From positions 4,764,882 to 4,828,881 of the forward strand of contig NZ_CP042828.1 in NCBI RefSeq assembly GCF_008000995.1: DNA of 64,000 nucleotides. Direction: 5' to 3'. The stretch's first letter is position 1; each line of letters starts with the position of its first letter. The stretch comes from Ruania zhangjianzhongii (GTDB taxonomy: Bacteria; Actinomycetota; Actinomycetes; Actinomycetales; Beutenbergiaceae). Below, one piece after another: positions 14,709 through 23,447 of the stretch. Both the position numbers and the translations under genes were made by a program. The notes beneath the pieces are model-generated. The model searched no databases, was not told where the DNA came from, and saw only the letters and a program-made list of their open reading frames with translations.

Positions 14709-16802
14709 TCAGCCGAGCACCTCGGGCAGCGCCGGAGCCTCCTGACCCAGGACATGCTCGGCGAGGAACCCACTCACCACCTGGTACCAGACCTTCGCGT
14801 GCTGCGGGGTGAGGATCCAGTGGTTCTCGTCCGGGTAGTACAGGAACCGGTGCACGGTGCGGCCATCGGCGTCGGCGGGCAGCCCGGACTCGCTGAGCAG
14901 CTCGTACCAGAGCCGTAGGCCCTCACCGATCGGCACCCGGTAGTCCTTGTCCCCGTGGATCACCAGCATCGGCGTGACAATCTCGGCCACAGACAGGTGT
15001 GGCGAGTTGGCCATCGCCATCTCCGGGGTCATCTCCCGCCGCCAGAAGTACCCGGCGTCCGTCGTGGAACCGAAGCCGTCCAAGGCCCACAGGCTGGCAT
15101 GGGTGACGATCGCGTCGAACCGGTCGGTGTGCCCGGCCACCCAGTTGGCCATGTAGCCACCGAACGAGCCGCCCATCGCGGCAGTGCGGCCCTCGTCGAT
15201 CTCGGCGAGCTGCTCCGCGGCATCGGTGATCGCCATCAGGTCGGTGAACGGGGCCTTGCCCCACTCGCCCCAGCCGCGCTGGATGAACTCCTGCCCGTAA
15301 CCGGTGCTCAGCGCAGGGTCGGGCAGCAGCACCGCATACCCCTGGGCCACCAGCAGCCACGGGCACCACCGCCAGCTCCAGGAGTTCCAGGAGCCCAGTG
15401 GTCCACCGTGGATCCACAGCAGCATCGGCGCCGGTGCGTCGGCCGAGGCGCCGTCCGGCAGCGCGAGCCAGGCCCGTACCGGCGTGCCGTCCTCGGCAGT
15501 GCTGCTGACCTCGCGGAGGGTGCCCGGGAGCTCCGGGCGAGCCACCGGTCCCGGCAACGCCGTCACCGACGCCGAGCTGGCGCCGTCCAGGTCCAGGCGG
15601 ACCACTTCGGCCGGGTAGGCGTAGGACGCTCGGAGCGCGTAGGCGCAGCGCCCGTCCGGGGCGACGACGACACCCGAGTAGGCGCCGTCGTCGTCGGTGA
15701 TTCTGCTCACCTGACCCGCCAGGGTGACGAGGAAGACCGGGGCACGACCGCCGTCGTCCGCCACCACCAGCAGCCCGGAGGAATCGGGCAGCCAGGCCAG
15801 GCTCCCCGGCCACCGGTCCCAGTCCGCGGCCACCTGGCGCGCCTGCGACCCGTCCAGTCGGCTCACCCAGAGCGTGACCCGAGGAGCCTCGTGCGGGCTG
15901 GACAGGCTCTCGGCGATGTAGGCCACCTGCGTGCCGTCCGGACTGATCCGGGGAGCGAAGAACTCCGCGCCCGGATCGTCGGCGACCACGGTTTGCGTTC
16001 CGGTGGCCACCTCGAGGCGAACCAGGCTGCTGCGCACCGCACCCTTGCCCATCGGCACGGACCAGGTGCTCACCACCGTGCGGCCGTCGGCGCTCAGATC
16101 GGCTTCACCCTCGACCAGGGCCTTGCCCGGCTTGGGGGTGAGGTCGCGCAGGTCGACAGCGGCGCTCGCCTCGCTCTGGTCGCTGCCCGGGGCGGGCAGC
16201 TCACCGGTGAAGAGTCGGGGGGCGGCGGGCCCGAGGTCGTGGTCCCAGAACCGCACCGGGTAGTCGGCGTGCAGGATCGCGGAAACCTTGTGCTTCTTCC
16301 GCGCCTCGAGCACCGCCTCCTCGCTCTCGACGTCAGTGGCCGAGGGCATCGTGTCCGCGGTGATCAGCACCGTGCCGGCGGCGCGGGCGGCGCGCACGGC
16401 ATCCACACCACCGGGCCGACTGGCGATCTGGTGCGCCTCACCACCGGTGGCTGGCAGCAGCCAGACGGCGGGGGTAGCGTCCTCCTCCTCAACGCCGTCC
16501 GTGGTGCGTTTGGCCACAAACAGCAGATCGCCGGCGGCGGTGAACTCCGGGGCGCTCTCACCGGTCAGTCCGCGGGTGAGCCGGTGGGCCGGCGCCTCGC
16601 CGCTCGGGTCCACCTGCCACAGTGCGGTCAGGTACTTGGTGCCGTCGGAGTTCAGGCTGGAGACCGCAACGGCGAGCCTGTCCCCGTCCGGACTGAGCGC
16701 CAACGAGGTGATCCGCGGCAGCGCGATGTAGGCGTCCAGATCGTGGAACGGGGTGGGGCCAGGGGTCGCCTGGTCGGCAGAGTTCACTGTGGTATCAGTC
16801 AC
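14709..16802 (-). CDS. S9 family prolyl-oligopeptidase/acylaminoacyl-peptidase
   Basis: A 697-residue cytosolic serine peptidase. The N-terminal part (about 30-420) is a beta-propeller built of repeats such as SPDGDRLAVA, SADGRTVVSTWS, SPDGTQVAYIAE and APDGRCAYALR. The C-terminal alpha/beta hydrolase domain has the oxyanion region LLWIHGGPLGSWNSWSW, the nucleophile GGSFGGYMANW, the Asp in VIHGDKDYRVP and the His in YPDENHWI. It should cleave short peptides or acylated N-termini. No signal peptide. It is divergent from the esterase gene at 16897 across a 94-base gap. Confidence 0.9.
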   Translation of the reverse strand: MTDTTVNSADQATPGPTPFHDLDAYIALPRITSLALSPDGDRLAVAVSSLNSDGTKYLTALWQVDPSGEAPAHRLTRGLTGESAPEFTAAGDLLFVAKRTTDGVEEEDATPAVWLLPATGGEAHQIASRPGGVDAVRAARAAGTVLITADTMPSATDVESEEAVLEARKKHKVSAILHADYPVRFWDHDLGPAAPRLFTGELPAPGSDQSEASAAVDLRDLTPKPGKALVEGEADLSADGRTVVSTWSVPMGKGAVRSSLVRLEVATGTQTVVADDPGAEFFAPRISPDGTQVAYIAESLSSPHEAPRVTLWVSRLDGSQARQVAADWDRWPGSLAWLPDSSGLLVVADDGGRAPVFLVTLAGQVSRITDDDGAYSGVVVAPDGRCAYALRASYAYPAEVVRLDLDGASSASVTALPGPVARPELPGTLREVSSTAEDGTPVRAWLALPDGASADAPAPMLLWIHGGPLGSWNSWSWRWCPWLLVAQGYAVLLPDPALSTGYGQEFIQRGWGEWGKAPFTDLMAITDAAEQLAEIDEGRTAAMGGSFGGYMANWVAGHTDRFDAIVTHASLWALDGFGSTTDAGYFWRREMTPEMAMANSPHLSVAEIVTPMLVIHGDKDYRVPIGEGLRLWYELLSESGLPADADGRTVHRFLYYPDENHWILTPQHAKVWYQVVSGFLAEHVLGQEAPALPEVLG

Positions 16803-16896
16803 TGTGCCGTCCTATCACGACGGCGAAGTCTCGCCTAGGTCAATCAGCTCACCGTGGCGGTTCGCTAGGGTGCTCGGGCAGAGAAGAAGGAGTCCC

Positions 16897-17928
16897 ATGA
16901 CGACCGTGACCACCGGTCCTTCCACCCGTCAGTCCACCGCAGACCAACGGCCACCGTTCGAGGAGTGGTTTCCCGAGGCTCCGATGGACGCCACCTACGG
17001 CTACGGTCTGGAGGCGCTGCTGCAGGTGTCCGCTCCGGCGCCGCCGGAGGACTTCGCCGAGTTCTGGCAGAGTCTGCAGGCCTCGGCCCGTGCGGTCCAG
17101 CCCGCCCCGGAGCTGGCTGACTATCCGATGCTTGCCCGGGCACACACGCTGCACCGGGTGGACTTCACCAGCCTCGGCGGTCTGCGCCTAGGCGGTTGGG
17201 TGGCGCTGCCGAAGGACGGTCCGGTGCGCGTGGGTGTGGTGTTCAGCCACGGTTACGGCGGCCGGGAGGAGCCGGACCTGGCCGGCATCCCGGACGATGC
17301 CGCGGTGATCTTCCCGGTGGCGCGCGGGCTGCCGGCGGTGAGTCTGATGCCGCAGGTGCTCCGGCCCACCGATGGGCACGTGCTGGAGGGCATCGAGAGC
17401 CGGGACAGCTATGTGCTCGGCGGCTGCGCGGCTGATCTGTGGTGCGCGGCGAGTGCCCTCACCGAGCTGGTCGGGCAGGTGCCGCTGGTGTTCGTCGGCG
17501 GGAGCTTCGGTGGCGGTCAGGGGGCTCTGGCCCTGCCCTGGGATGACCGGTTCGTGGCCGCCGCACTGCGGGTGCCCAGCTTCGGCCAGTACGACATCCG
17601 GCTGCACCTGCCGTGTACCGGCAGCGGCGAGCGAGTGCGCGAACATGTGGCCCTGCACCCGCGGGCGCGGGAGGTGCTGCGCTACTTCGACGCCGCCACC
17701 GCCGCCGGCTTCCTGCGGGTGCCGACCCTGTTCGGGTGCGCGCTGTGGGACCCCTCGGTGCCACCGCCGGGGCAGTTCGCCGTGTATAACGCCGCACTGG
17801 CGGCGATCGGAGATCGGGCACGGCTCCAGGTGCTCAGCGCCGGGCACGAGACGTACCCGAGCGAGGCGGCCGAAGGCGCGGTGTGGCTGCGCGGGGTGCG
17901 CACGCTGATCAACGAGGCGGGCCGGTGA
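16897..17928 (+). CDS. Acetylxylan esterase (AXE1/CE7-like) alpha/beta hydrolase
   Basis: A 343-residue hydrolase of the AXE1 family (cephalosporin-C deacetylase/acetylxylan esterase). PPEDFAEFWQ begins the family's first helix. LRLGGWVALPKDGPVRVGVVFSHGYGGRE leads to the oxyanion loop. The nucleophile is in VFVGGSFGGGQGALAL, the Asp lies in the CALWDPSVPP segment and the His in SAGHETYP. Typical CE7 enzymes have GGSQGG; GGSFGGG is a variation. ATG 16897 follows AAGGAG directly. The next gene overlaps its stop by four bases, so the two form an operon. Confidence 0.78.
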   Translation: MTTVTTGPSTRQSTADQRPPFEEWFPEAPMDATYGYGLEALLQVSAPAPPEDFAEFWQSLQASARAVQPAPELADYPMLARAHTLHRVDFTSLGGLRLGGWVALPKDGPVRVGVVFSHGYGGREEPDLAGIPDDAAVIFPVARGLPAVSLMPQVLRPTDGHVLEGIESRDSYVLGGCAADLWCAASALTELVGQVPLVFVGGSFGGGQGALALPWDDRFVAAALRVPSFGQYDIRLHLPCTGSGERVREHVALHPRAREVLRYFDAATAAGFLRVPTLFGCALWDPSVPPPGQFAVYNAALAAIGDRARLQVLSAGHETYPSEAAEGAVWLRGVRTLINEAGR

Positions 17929-18788
17929 GCCGGTCGACTTCCGGCAGTGCTGCTCCAGCGGCGGGTGCTGATACTCCAGTGGTGAGTGCTGCGGTTTCGA
18001 CTGGGGGTACTGCGGTTTCGGCGGCGGGTGCCACCGACCGGACAGGCGGCGCTGCGGTGCCCGCACCGGTCGCGGTGATCACCGGCGGTTCGGCGGGTAT
18101 CGGGCTCGCTGTCGGCGCCCGGTTGCACCGGCTCGGCTACCACGTGGTGAGCCTGGCGCGGCGGCCGACCGATCCCGGTATGCCGTGGCAACCGGCGGAA
18201 GAGCACGAGGTGGACGTGGCCGATGCCGGCGCGGTCGCCGCAGTGGCCGACCAGGTCCGAGAAACGCACTCCGGCGTGGACGCCCTGGTCACCTGTGCCG
18301 GGATGGTGACCCGCGGTGACCTGCTCGCCACCTCCAGTGCCGACCTGGTTCGGCAGGTGGAGGTCAACCTGCTCGGCACGATGCACAGCTGCCGGGCGTT
18401 CGCACCCGCCGTGCAGCAGGCCGGAGGCGCGATTGTCACCACGAGCTCCTCGATCGCCACGAACCCGCAACCCTCGGCGAGCGCATACGCGGCGGCGAAG
18501 GGTGGGGTGGAATCGTTCAGCCGGGCGCTGGCGCTGGAGCTGGCACCGGTGCGGGTGAACGTGGTGCGACCGTCGCTGGTGGATACCGGCATCTGGGTCA
18601 GCGGCGGCCTGAGTACCGAGGACTATGCGGGCCTGATCGTTAAGCGCGGTGCGGAGTACCCGCTCGGCCGGGTCGGGCGCCCGGAGGATGTCGCGGCCGC
18701 GATCACGTTCCTGCTCTCCGCCGAGGCCGAATGGATCACCGGAGCGGTACTGCCGGTAGACGGCGGCGCAGACCTCGTCGGCCGCTGA
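17925..18788 (+). CDS. Short-chain dehydrogenase/reductase with Ala/Ser-rich N-terminal extension
   Basis: A 287-residue SDR. The classical domain starts near residue 46: VAVITGGSAGIGLAVGARL (cofactor loop TGxxxGIG), ALVTCAGMVTRGDLL (NAG-like motif), TTSSSIATNPQPSASAYAAAKGG (Ser and YxxxK catalytic residues) and VRPSLVDTGIW. The acidic EHEVDVAD after the second strand suggests choice of NAD-type cofactor. The first 45 residues are low-complexity Ala/Ser/Gly and may reflect a late start. The GTG at 17925 overlaps the esterase stop (GTGA). Substrate unknown. Confidence 0.85.
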   Translation: MSRSTSGSAAPAAGADTPVVSAAVSTGGTAVSAAGATDRTGGAAVPAPVAVITGGSAGIGLAVGARLHRLGYHVVSLARRPTDPGMPWQPAEEHEVDVADAGAVAAVADQVRETHSGVDALVTCAGMVTRGDLLATSSADLVRQVEVNLLGTMHSCRAFAPAVQQAGGAIVTTSSSIATNPQPSASAYAAAKGGVESFSRALALELAPVRVNVVRPSLVDTGIWVSGGLSTEDYAGLIVKRGAEYPLGRVGRPEDVAAAITFLLSAEAEWITGAVLPVDGGADLVGR

Positions 18789-18794
18789 ACCGAG

Positions 18795-18834
18795 GTGACC
18801 GGGTGACCGGGTGACCGGGTGACCGGGTGACGGG
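18795..18834. repeat. 8-bp tandem repeat GTGACCGG
   Basis: Four perfect copies and one imperfect copy of GTGACCGG start six bases after the SDR stop codon. Scattered further copies reach about 18882. It is likely a slippage-generated microsatellite with no evident role. Confidence 0.8.
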
Positions 18835-18947
18835 GCAACTGGGGGGACCAGGTGACCGGGTGACCGGGCAAACGGGGCGACCGGTTCGGCAGTTCGCCGG
18901 CTCAGGCGATACCCGGCGGGAGCACTACTCAGCGCAGGAAGTATCGC

Positions 18948-18976
18948 TTGAGTCGATTCAATGCGAGAACTAGGCT
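18948..18976 (+). promoter_or_regulatory. Promoter of the VOC gene (leaderless)
   Basis: TTGAGT at 18948-18953 and TAGGCT at 18971-18976 are 17 bases apart. The predicted start point coincides with the ATG at 18983, six bases beyond the -10 box. Confidence 0.6.
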
Positions 18977-18982
18977 CGGAGC

Positions 18983-19609
18983 ATGCCGATCGAGCTCGAC
19001 CACCTCGTCTATGCCGGCCCGGACCTCGCCGCGCTCGTGGCGCAGGTGCGCACCAGCACCGGCATCGCCCCGCAGCCGGGCGGCAGCCACGAAGGCCGCG
19101 GTACGGCGAATGCACTGCTCGGGCTGGGCGCCGGACGGTACCTGGAGCTGCTCGGGCCTGACCCTGATCAGGGCGATCCCGACCGGCCGCGCCCGTTGCG
19201 GGTAGATGAGGTCTCCGCGCCCACGGTGGTGGGCTGGGCGGTGCGGACCCCGAGCGTCGATCACCTGGTCGACTCCGCCCGGGCGGACGGCTACGACCCG
19301 GGACCGGTAGCCCCGATGAGTCGCCGCACCCCGGACGGCGATCTGCTCAGCTGGCGCCTCACCCCGCCCGAGGGCGGATTCGATGGTGCTGTCCCGTTCC
19401 TGATCGACTGGCAGGACAGCCCGCACCCTGCCGAAGGGCTGCCGACGGTCTCACTGAACGAGGTGGTGATCGCCCACCCCCAGGTGACGGACGTCCGCAC
19501 GGCGCTGACCGCCGTCGGTGCGTTCGACCTGATCCGGCTGGAGCACGGCGACACCTTCCGGATGAGGATCGTGCTGGACACCCCGGACGGCCAGGTCACG
19601 CTGGGCTGA
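18983..19609 (+). CDS. VOC/glyoxalase-like domain protein
   Basis: A 208-residue protein of the Glyoxalase_3-like group of the vicinal oxygen chelate fold: IELDHLVYAGPDL at the start (metal-ligand His), RYLELLGPDPDQ at the end of the first module and PFLIDWQDSPHP in the second. Members act as lyases, isomerases or resistance proteins; the substrate here is unknown. ATG 18983 sits directly behind a good promoter with no leader. Convergent with the AlkZ-like gene, with a gap of only six bases. Confidence 0.78.
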   Translation: MPIELDHLVYAGPDLAALVAQVRTSTGIAPQPGGSHEGRGTANALLGLGAGRYLELLGPDPDQGDPDRPRPLRVDEVSAPTVVGWAVRTPSVDHLVDSARADGYDPGPVAPMSRRTPDGDLLSWRLTPPEGGFDGAVPFLIDWQDSPHPAEGLPTVSLNEVVIAHPQVTDVRTALTAVGAFDLIRLEHGDTFRMRIVLDTPDGQVTLG

Positions 19610-19615
19610 CCGGGC

Positions 19616-20680
19616 TCAGGGCAGCCGGGCGTAGGCCCGCTGCACGGACGCCTCGGTGCGCGGACCGAGCGGGCGGAACGCATCCACCTCGAGCTGCCGC
19701 TTGGCCGGCGTGCCACCACGCCGCCACAAGCCGATCACCTTGCCGGTCTTGACGATCGTGGCGCGGAACACCCCGTTCCCGCCGGGCACCAGCTCGTCGA
19801 TGCGGGCGGGTGGCACCGCGAACGTGCGGTCGACATAGCCGAGGATGAACTCGTCGAACCCCGGCAGCAGCATCAGCCGGCGGGCCTCGCGCCGGTACTC
19901 GGCGAGCAGCTCCGGCACGGCCGGGTCCAGATAGTAGGTGTCGCCATCGATCTCGCGCCGTTCGAGGCCGCCGGCGCGGGCCAGTGCGGGGCGGACCATC
20001 CCGAGCGGCAGCCCGAACCAGCGGGCGGTGTCCCGGTCGGTCACCGGTCCGTGACTGAGCACGTACCGGCGAACCCATTCGGTCAGCCCCTCCTCCGGGT
20101 CGAGAGCGCGCGGTCGGGGCACCCAGTCCGTGAGTCGGACCACCTGCTGCCCGTCCCCCGACATCGGCCCGAGTGCCACGGCCCCCGATCCGCAGAGCAG
20201 ATGCAGCAGGAACAGCCCGGCCCGTGGTTCGCGCACCAGTCCGGCATCTGCCCAGTGCGCATTGAGCTCGGCACGGGTCAGTCCGTGACCGCCGGCCAGC
20301 ACCCGCTCGGCTACCTCCAGAGCCCGGGCGCGGGCCCTGGAGAGGTCGTCGATCCCGAACTCCGCCATCCGGGTACGCAGCCCGGTCTCCATCCGCGGCC
20401 CCGCGATCGACATCATCCAGCCGGCGTCCTCAGCGGGGACGAGGTGCAGGGTGCCGCGCATCGGCCAGGTCCGCACGATCCGGCCCTCATCCAGCGCAGC
20501 CCGCACACCGCTGCTGGTGCCGCCAGCCACGCGCAGGGCGACGGAGGTGAGCGCTCCGCGCAGGTCCTGTGCCTGCACGGCGCCGAGGTGCCGGACCGCT
20601 TCCGCCGGTGTATCCCAGCGCGGTCCGGCGAGGCGCAACGCCACCAGGCGCAGCAGGGCGATCTCCTGGTTCACAGCCAT
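19616..20680 (-). CDS. Winged-helix protein of the AlkZ/YcaQ-like (HTH_42) family
   Basis: A 354-residue protein of the family whose characterised members are DNA glycosylases (AlkZ, YcaQ) that remove bulky or cross-linked bases. Visible family marks are HLGAVQAQDLRGALTSVALR, RTWPMRGTLHLVPAEDAGWM, winged-helix repeats (GLTRAELNAHWADAGL) and LLPGFDEFILGYVDRTF near the C-terminus. The Gln-x-Gln of VQAQD occupies the position of the catalytic QxQ motif in AlkZ. The ATG at 20680 (MAVNQEIALLRL) fits the family start; the longer frame to 20875 adds unsupported sequence. Confidence 0.8.
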   Translation of the reverse strand: MAVNQEIALLRLVALRLAGPRWDTPAEAVRHLGAVQAQDLRGALTSVALRVAGGTSSGVRAALDEGRIVRTWPMRGTLHLVPAEDAGWMMSIAGPRMETGLRTRMAEFGIDDLSRARARALEVAERVLAGGHGLTRAELNAHWADAGLVREPRAGLFLLHLLCGSGAVALGPMSGDGQQVVRLTDWVPRPRALDPEEGLTEWVRRYVLSHGPVTDRDTARWFGLPLGMVRPALARAGGLERREIDGDTYYLDPAVPELLAEYRREARRLMLLPGFDEFILGYVDRTFAVPPARIDELVPGGNGVFRATIVKTGKVIGLWRRGGTPAKRQLEVDAFRPLGPRTEASVQRAYARLP

Positions 20681-20892
20681 CGGGTCAGTCTGTCCTGCAG
20701 CACCGACATCCGGCCCGCTCTTTTCCACCTGGCTGCCGGGATGAATCCATTCATTCGTCACCTGGCGCAAGGGCTCGACACCGCGGATATCGACCCGGCG
20801 GGCGCGGTGTCGAACCGCCTGCACCTCCGCTGCGGAGTAGGTATCACCCCGCGCGCGGCCCGCCTGGTCCGTCACGCTTCACGCATCGCGCT

Positions 20893-22311
20893 TCACCGCG
20901 CGACGGCGATGGTCTGCTCCTCTACAAACTCCAGGTAGCCGCTCATTCCGCCTTCGCGCCCGATACCGCTGCCGCCGAAGCCGCCGAAGGGGACCTCCGG
21001 GGTGTTCGGGGCGCCGTTGTTGATGCCGACGATGCCGACTCGGAGGCGTTCGGCGAGCTGCTCCGCGGCCGCCAGGTCGGTGCCGCAGACGTACCCGGCC
21101 AGGCCGACGCCCCAGCCGTTCACCTCCGCGACGACCGCATCCTCGTCGTCGTAGGAGCGCAACGCCAGCACCGGACCGAAGACCTCCTCGTCCCAGAGCT
21201 GGGTGGGCCGGTCGCAGGCAACCAGTGCGGCGGGCAGGTACGCGTCGCCGGCCGGACCGTCCTGACCGCGGACCACCTCGGCGCCGTCCGCCTCAGCCTG
21301 CGCGAGGAGGCCCCGCAGCCGCTGGGCGGCGGCGTCGTCGATCATCGGCCCGAGGTCGGTCTCCGGATCCTCCGGCGCCCCTGGCCGCACCGCGCCGATC
21401 CGCTCGGTGAGCAGGTCCCACAGCTGCTCCCGCAGCGAGGAGTGCACGAACACGTTGTTCGCCGCGATGCAGGACTCGCCGTTGTTACGCAGCTTGGCGA
21501 CCATCAGGTGCTCCACCGCGTCCGCGAGGTCCGCGTCCGGACGAATGATGAACGGCGCCTTCCCGCCGAGCTCCAGCACGGTCCGGGTAAACGAGCGCGC
21601 GGCGCGCTCGGCGACCAACCTGCCGATCGCCGTCGAGCCGGTGAACGTGACCGCGGCAACGTCCGGATGGTCGATGAGGGCGTTCGCCAGCTCGGGGCCA
21701 CCCATCACCGCGCCGATCACGCCGGGCGGAAGGTGTCGTTCGCAGATGGCCACCAGCCGGTCGGCCGAGACCGGGGTGCGCTCGCTGGCCTTGAGGATGG
21801 CCGGGCAGCCTGCCGCGATCGCGGCGGCAACCTTCCGGGCCGGGATGGAGACCGGGAAGTTCCAGGTGCCCAGGGCCGCGACCACGCCCACCGGGTGGTG
21901 CCGGACCTGGAACCGGCGACCCGGTGCGGTCCGCCCACTCTCGATCTCGGCGATCGCGGCAGCCTCGGCGAACCAGTCGAAGTATTTCGCCGAGCCACCG
22001 ATCTCGCCCTGCGCCTCCGGCAGTCGCTTCCCGGTCTCCGCGCAGACGATCGCGCCGAGCTCCTCGGTCTCGGCGCGCAGATCGGCAGCGATCGCGCGCA
22101 GGGCCGCGGCCCGGTCACGCGCCGGTGTGGCGGCCCACCCCGCAGCTGCCTCCCGCGCCGCACCGACAGCCCGGTCCACAGCGTCGGTGCCGGCCCAACC
22201 GGCCTCCGCGATCACCTGCCCACTATCGGGCCGCGGCACCGGGTGCGGCTCACCCGGTTCGGTACGTCCGGCGATGCGGGCACCGGGAAGGGTGGTGGTG
22301 GCTGCGGTCAT
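20893..22311 (-). CDS. NAD(P)-dependent aldehyde dehydrogenase (succinate-semialdehyde/lactaldehyde type)
   Basis: A 472-residue ALDH. Key motifs are the cofactor segment GTWNFPVSIPARK (149-160), FTGSTAIGR, the general base Glu in LELGGKAP (about E247) and the nucleophile in RNNGESCIAANNVFVH (about C281). Closest in style to succinate-semialdehyde/lactaldehyde/glycolaldehyde dehydrogenases. Its ATG overlaps the stop of the enolase-superfamily gene by four bases (ATGA), making it the last gene of the GntR operon. That context suggests it oxidises the aldehyde released late in a sugar-acid pathway; this is inference. Confidence 0.9.
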   Translation of the reverse strand: MTAATTTLPGARIAGRTEPGEPHPVPRPDSGQVIAEAGWAGTDAVDRAVGAAREAAAGWAATPARDRAAALRAIAADLRAETEELGAIVCAETGKRLPEAQGEIGGSAKYFDWFAEAAAIAEIESGRTAPGRRFQVRHHPVGVVAALGTWNFPVSIPARKVAAAIAAGCPAILKASERTPVSADRLVAICERHLPPGVIGAVMGGPELANALIDHPDVAAVTFTGSTAIGRLVAERAARSFTRTVLELGGKAPFIIRPDADLADAVEHLMVAKLRNNGESCIAANNVFVHSSLREQLWDLLTERIGAVRPGAPEDPETDLGPMIDDAAAQRLRGLLAQAEADGAEVVRGQDGPAGDAYLPAALVACDRPTQLWDEEVFGPVLALRSYDDEDAVVAEVNGWGVGLAGYVCGTDLAAAEQLAERLRVGIVGINNGAPNTPEVPFGGFGGSGIGREGGMSGYLEFVEEQTIAVAR

Positions 22312-23447
22312 GGGGCACTCCTGTCTGCGGTGGCAATCTGTAGTGCGGCGACCCGGTCGTGGTCCAGGTCCCCGACCAGTCCGGGAGCACGTGCGGCGAG
22401 GATCTGCCCAGACTCGTCCAGACGGAAGCCGTCACCCACGAGCGTGTCCCGGAGCGGGTTCGAGCGTACGTCGAGCTCCACCCATTCTGCCGACCGTTGG
22501 CTGGTGGCGAGCGCCAGCGACGCGCGCAGGCCGATCGCGCCGGCGTACCAGTGCGGGCTCAGCCGGCTCCGGGTACCGACGAGCGCGGCCGCGAGCCTGG
22601 TCGCGACAGTGATGCCTCCGGACTTGGCCGGGTCCGGCTGCACCTGGTCGACCCCGGGCACGTGGGCGAGCGCGGTCAGCTCGTTCAGCCCGTAACAGTT
22701 CTCCCCCGCGGCCAGCGGCATACCGGTGCTCAGATGCAGCTGCTCGAGGGCATCGCGGCCCGGGTCGAGGAGCGGCTCCTCCAACCATTCGATCCCCTCG
22801 TCGGCGAGGATCAACGTCTGCTGTGCCGCCTCGGCCGGCGCCCAGGCACAGTTCGCATCGGCAAACACCCGCGCACCGGGCGCGTGCTTGCGGATCGCAG
22901 CGATCGTCGCCCGATCGGTCTCGTCACCGAAGCCCACCTTCGCCTTCACCGCGCGAATCCCGCGCTCGACGGCCAACGCGCACAGCTGCGGCACGTCGGT
23001 CGGGCCGACACCACTGGCATAGACGGGAGCGGACGGCCGCACCTGGCCGAGCAGCTCGCCGACCGGTAGGCCGGCCAGTCGGCCGCGCAGGTCCCACAAC
23101 GCCAGGTCGACGGCGCTGATCGCCTGCCAGATCGGCCCTCGAGCGCCCCACTGCCGCCCCACCCCGGAGAGCCTGGCGACCAGCCGGTCGAGCACGTCGG
23201 CCGGATCGGAGACGTCGGTGCCGAGCAGCACCGGGGCAACGCCTTCGAGCAGGGTCGCCATCCGTTCGGTCGCCGCCCACTCGGGATAGTTGATCCAGCT
23301 CTCGCCGTAGCCGACCTCACCGCCGGCGTGCACCTCGACCAGGCACATCCGGCGTTCGGTCAGCCGGGAGAAGGACATCGGGATCGGCTCCGCCAGCGGG
23401 GCGGCCAGGATCCGGACGACCACCCGCTCGGCGAGAAGTCCCGTCAT
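22308..23447 (-). CDS. Mandelate racemase/muconate lactonizing (enolase superfamily) enzyme, probable sugar-acid dehydratase
   Basis: A 379-residue protein starting MTGLLAERVVVRILAAPL. The capping domain covers residues 1-125 and the barrel follows. Catalytic marks are the KxK pair at K168/K170 (VKAKVGFGD), metal ligands D197 (FADAN), E223 or E224 (WLEEP) and E249 (GENCYG), and a His in LSPHWYAG. KxK plus His is typical of acid-sugar dehydratases and racemases. The ATG at 23447 sits in an ATGA overlap with the out-of-frame stop of the upstream dehydrogenase. As sequenced, the two genes read as one 669-codon frame, but the junction looks like a frameshift and not a designed fusion. Confidence 0.85.
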   Translation of the reverse strand: MTGLLAERVVVRILAAPLAEPIPMSFSRLTERRMCLVEVHAGGEVGYGESWINYPEWAATERMATLLEGVAPVLLGTDVSDPADVLDRLVARLSGVGRQWGARGPIWQAISAVDLALWDLRGRLAGLPVGELLGQVRPSAPVYASGVGPTDVPQLCALAVERGIRAVKAKVGFGDETDRATIAAIRKHAPGARVFADANCAWAPAEAAQQTLILADEGIEWLEEPLLDPGRDALEQLHLSTGMPLAAGENCYGLNELTALAHVPGVDQVQPDPAKSGGITVATRLAAALVGTRSRLSPHWYAGAIGLRASLALATSQRSAEWVELDVRSNPLRDTLVGDGFRLDESGQILAARAPGLVGDLDHDRVAALQIATADRSAP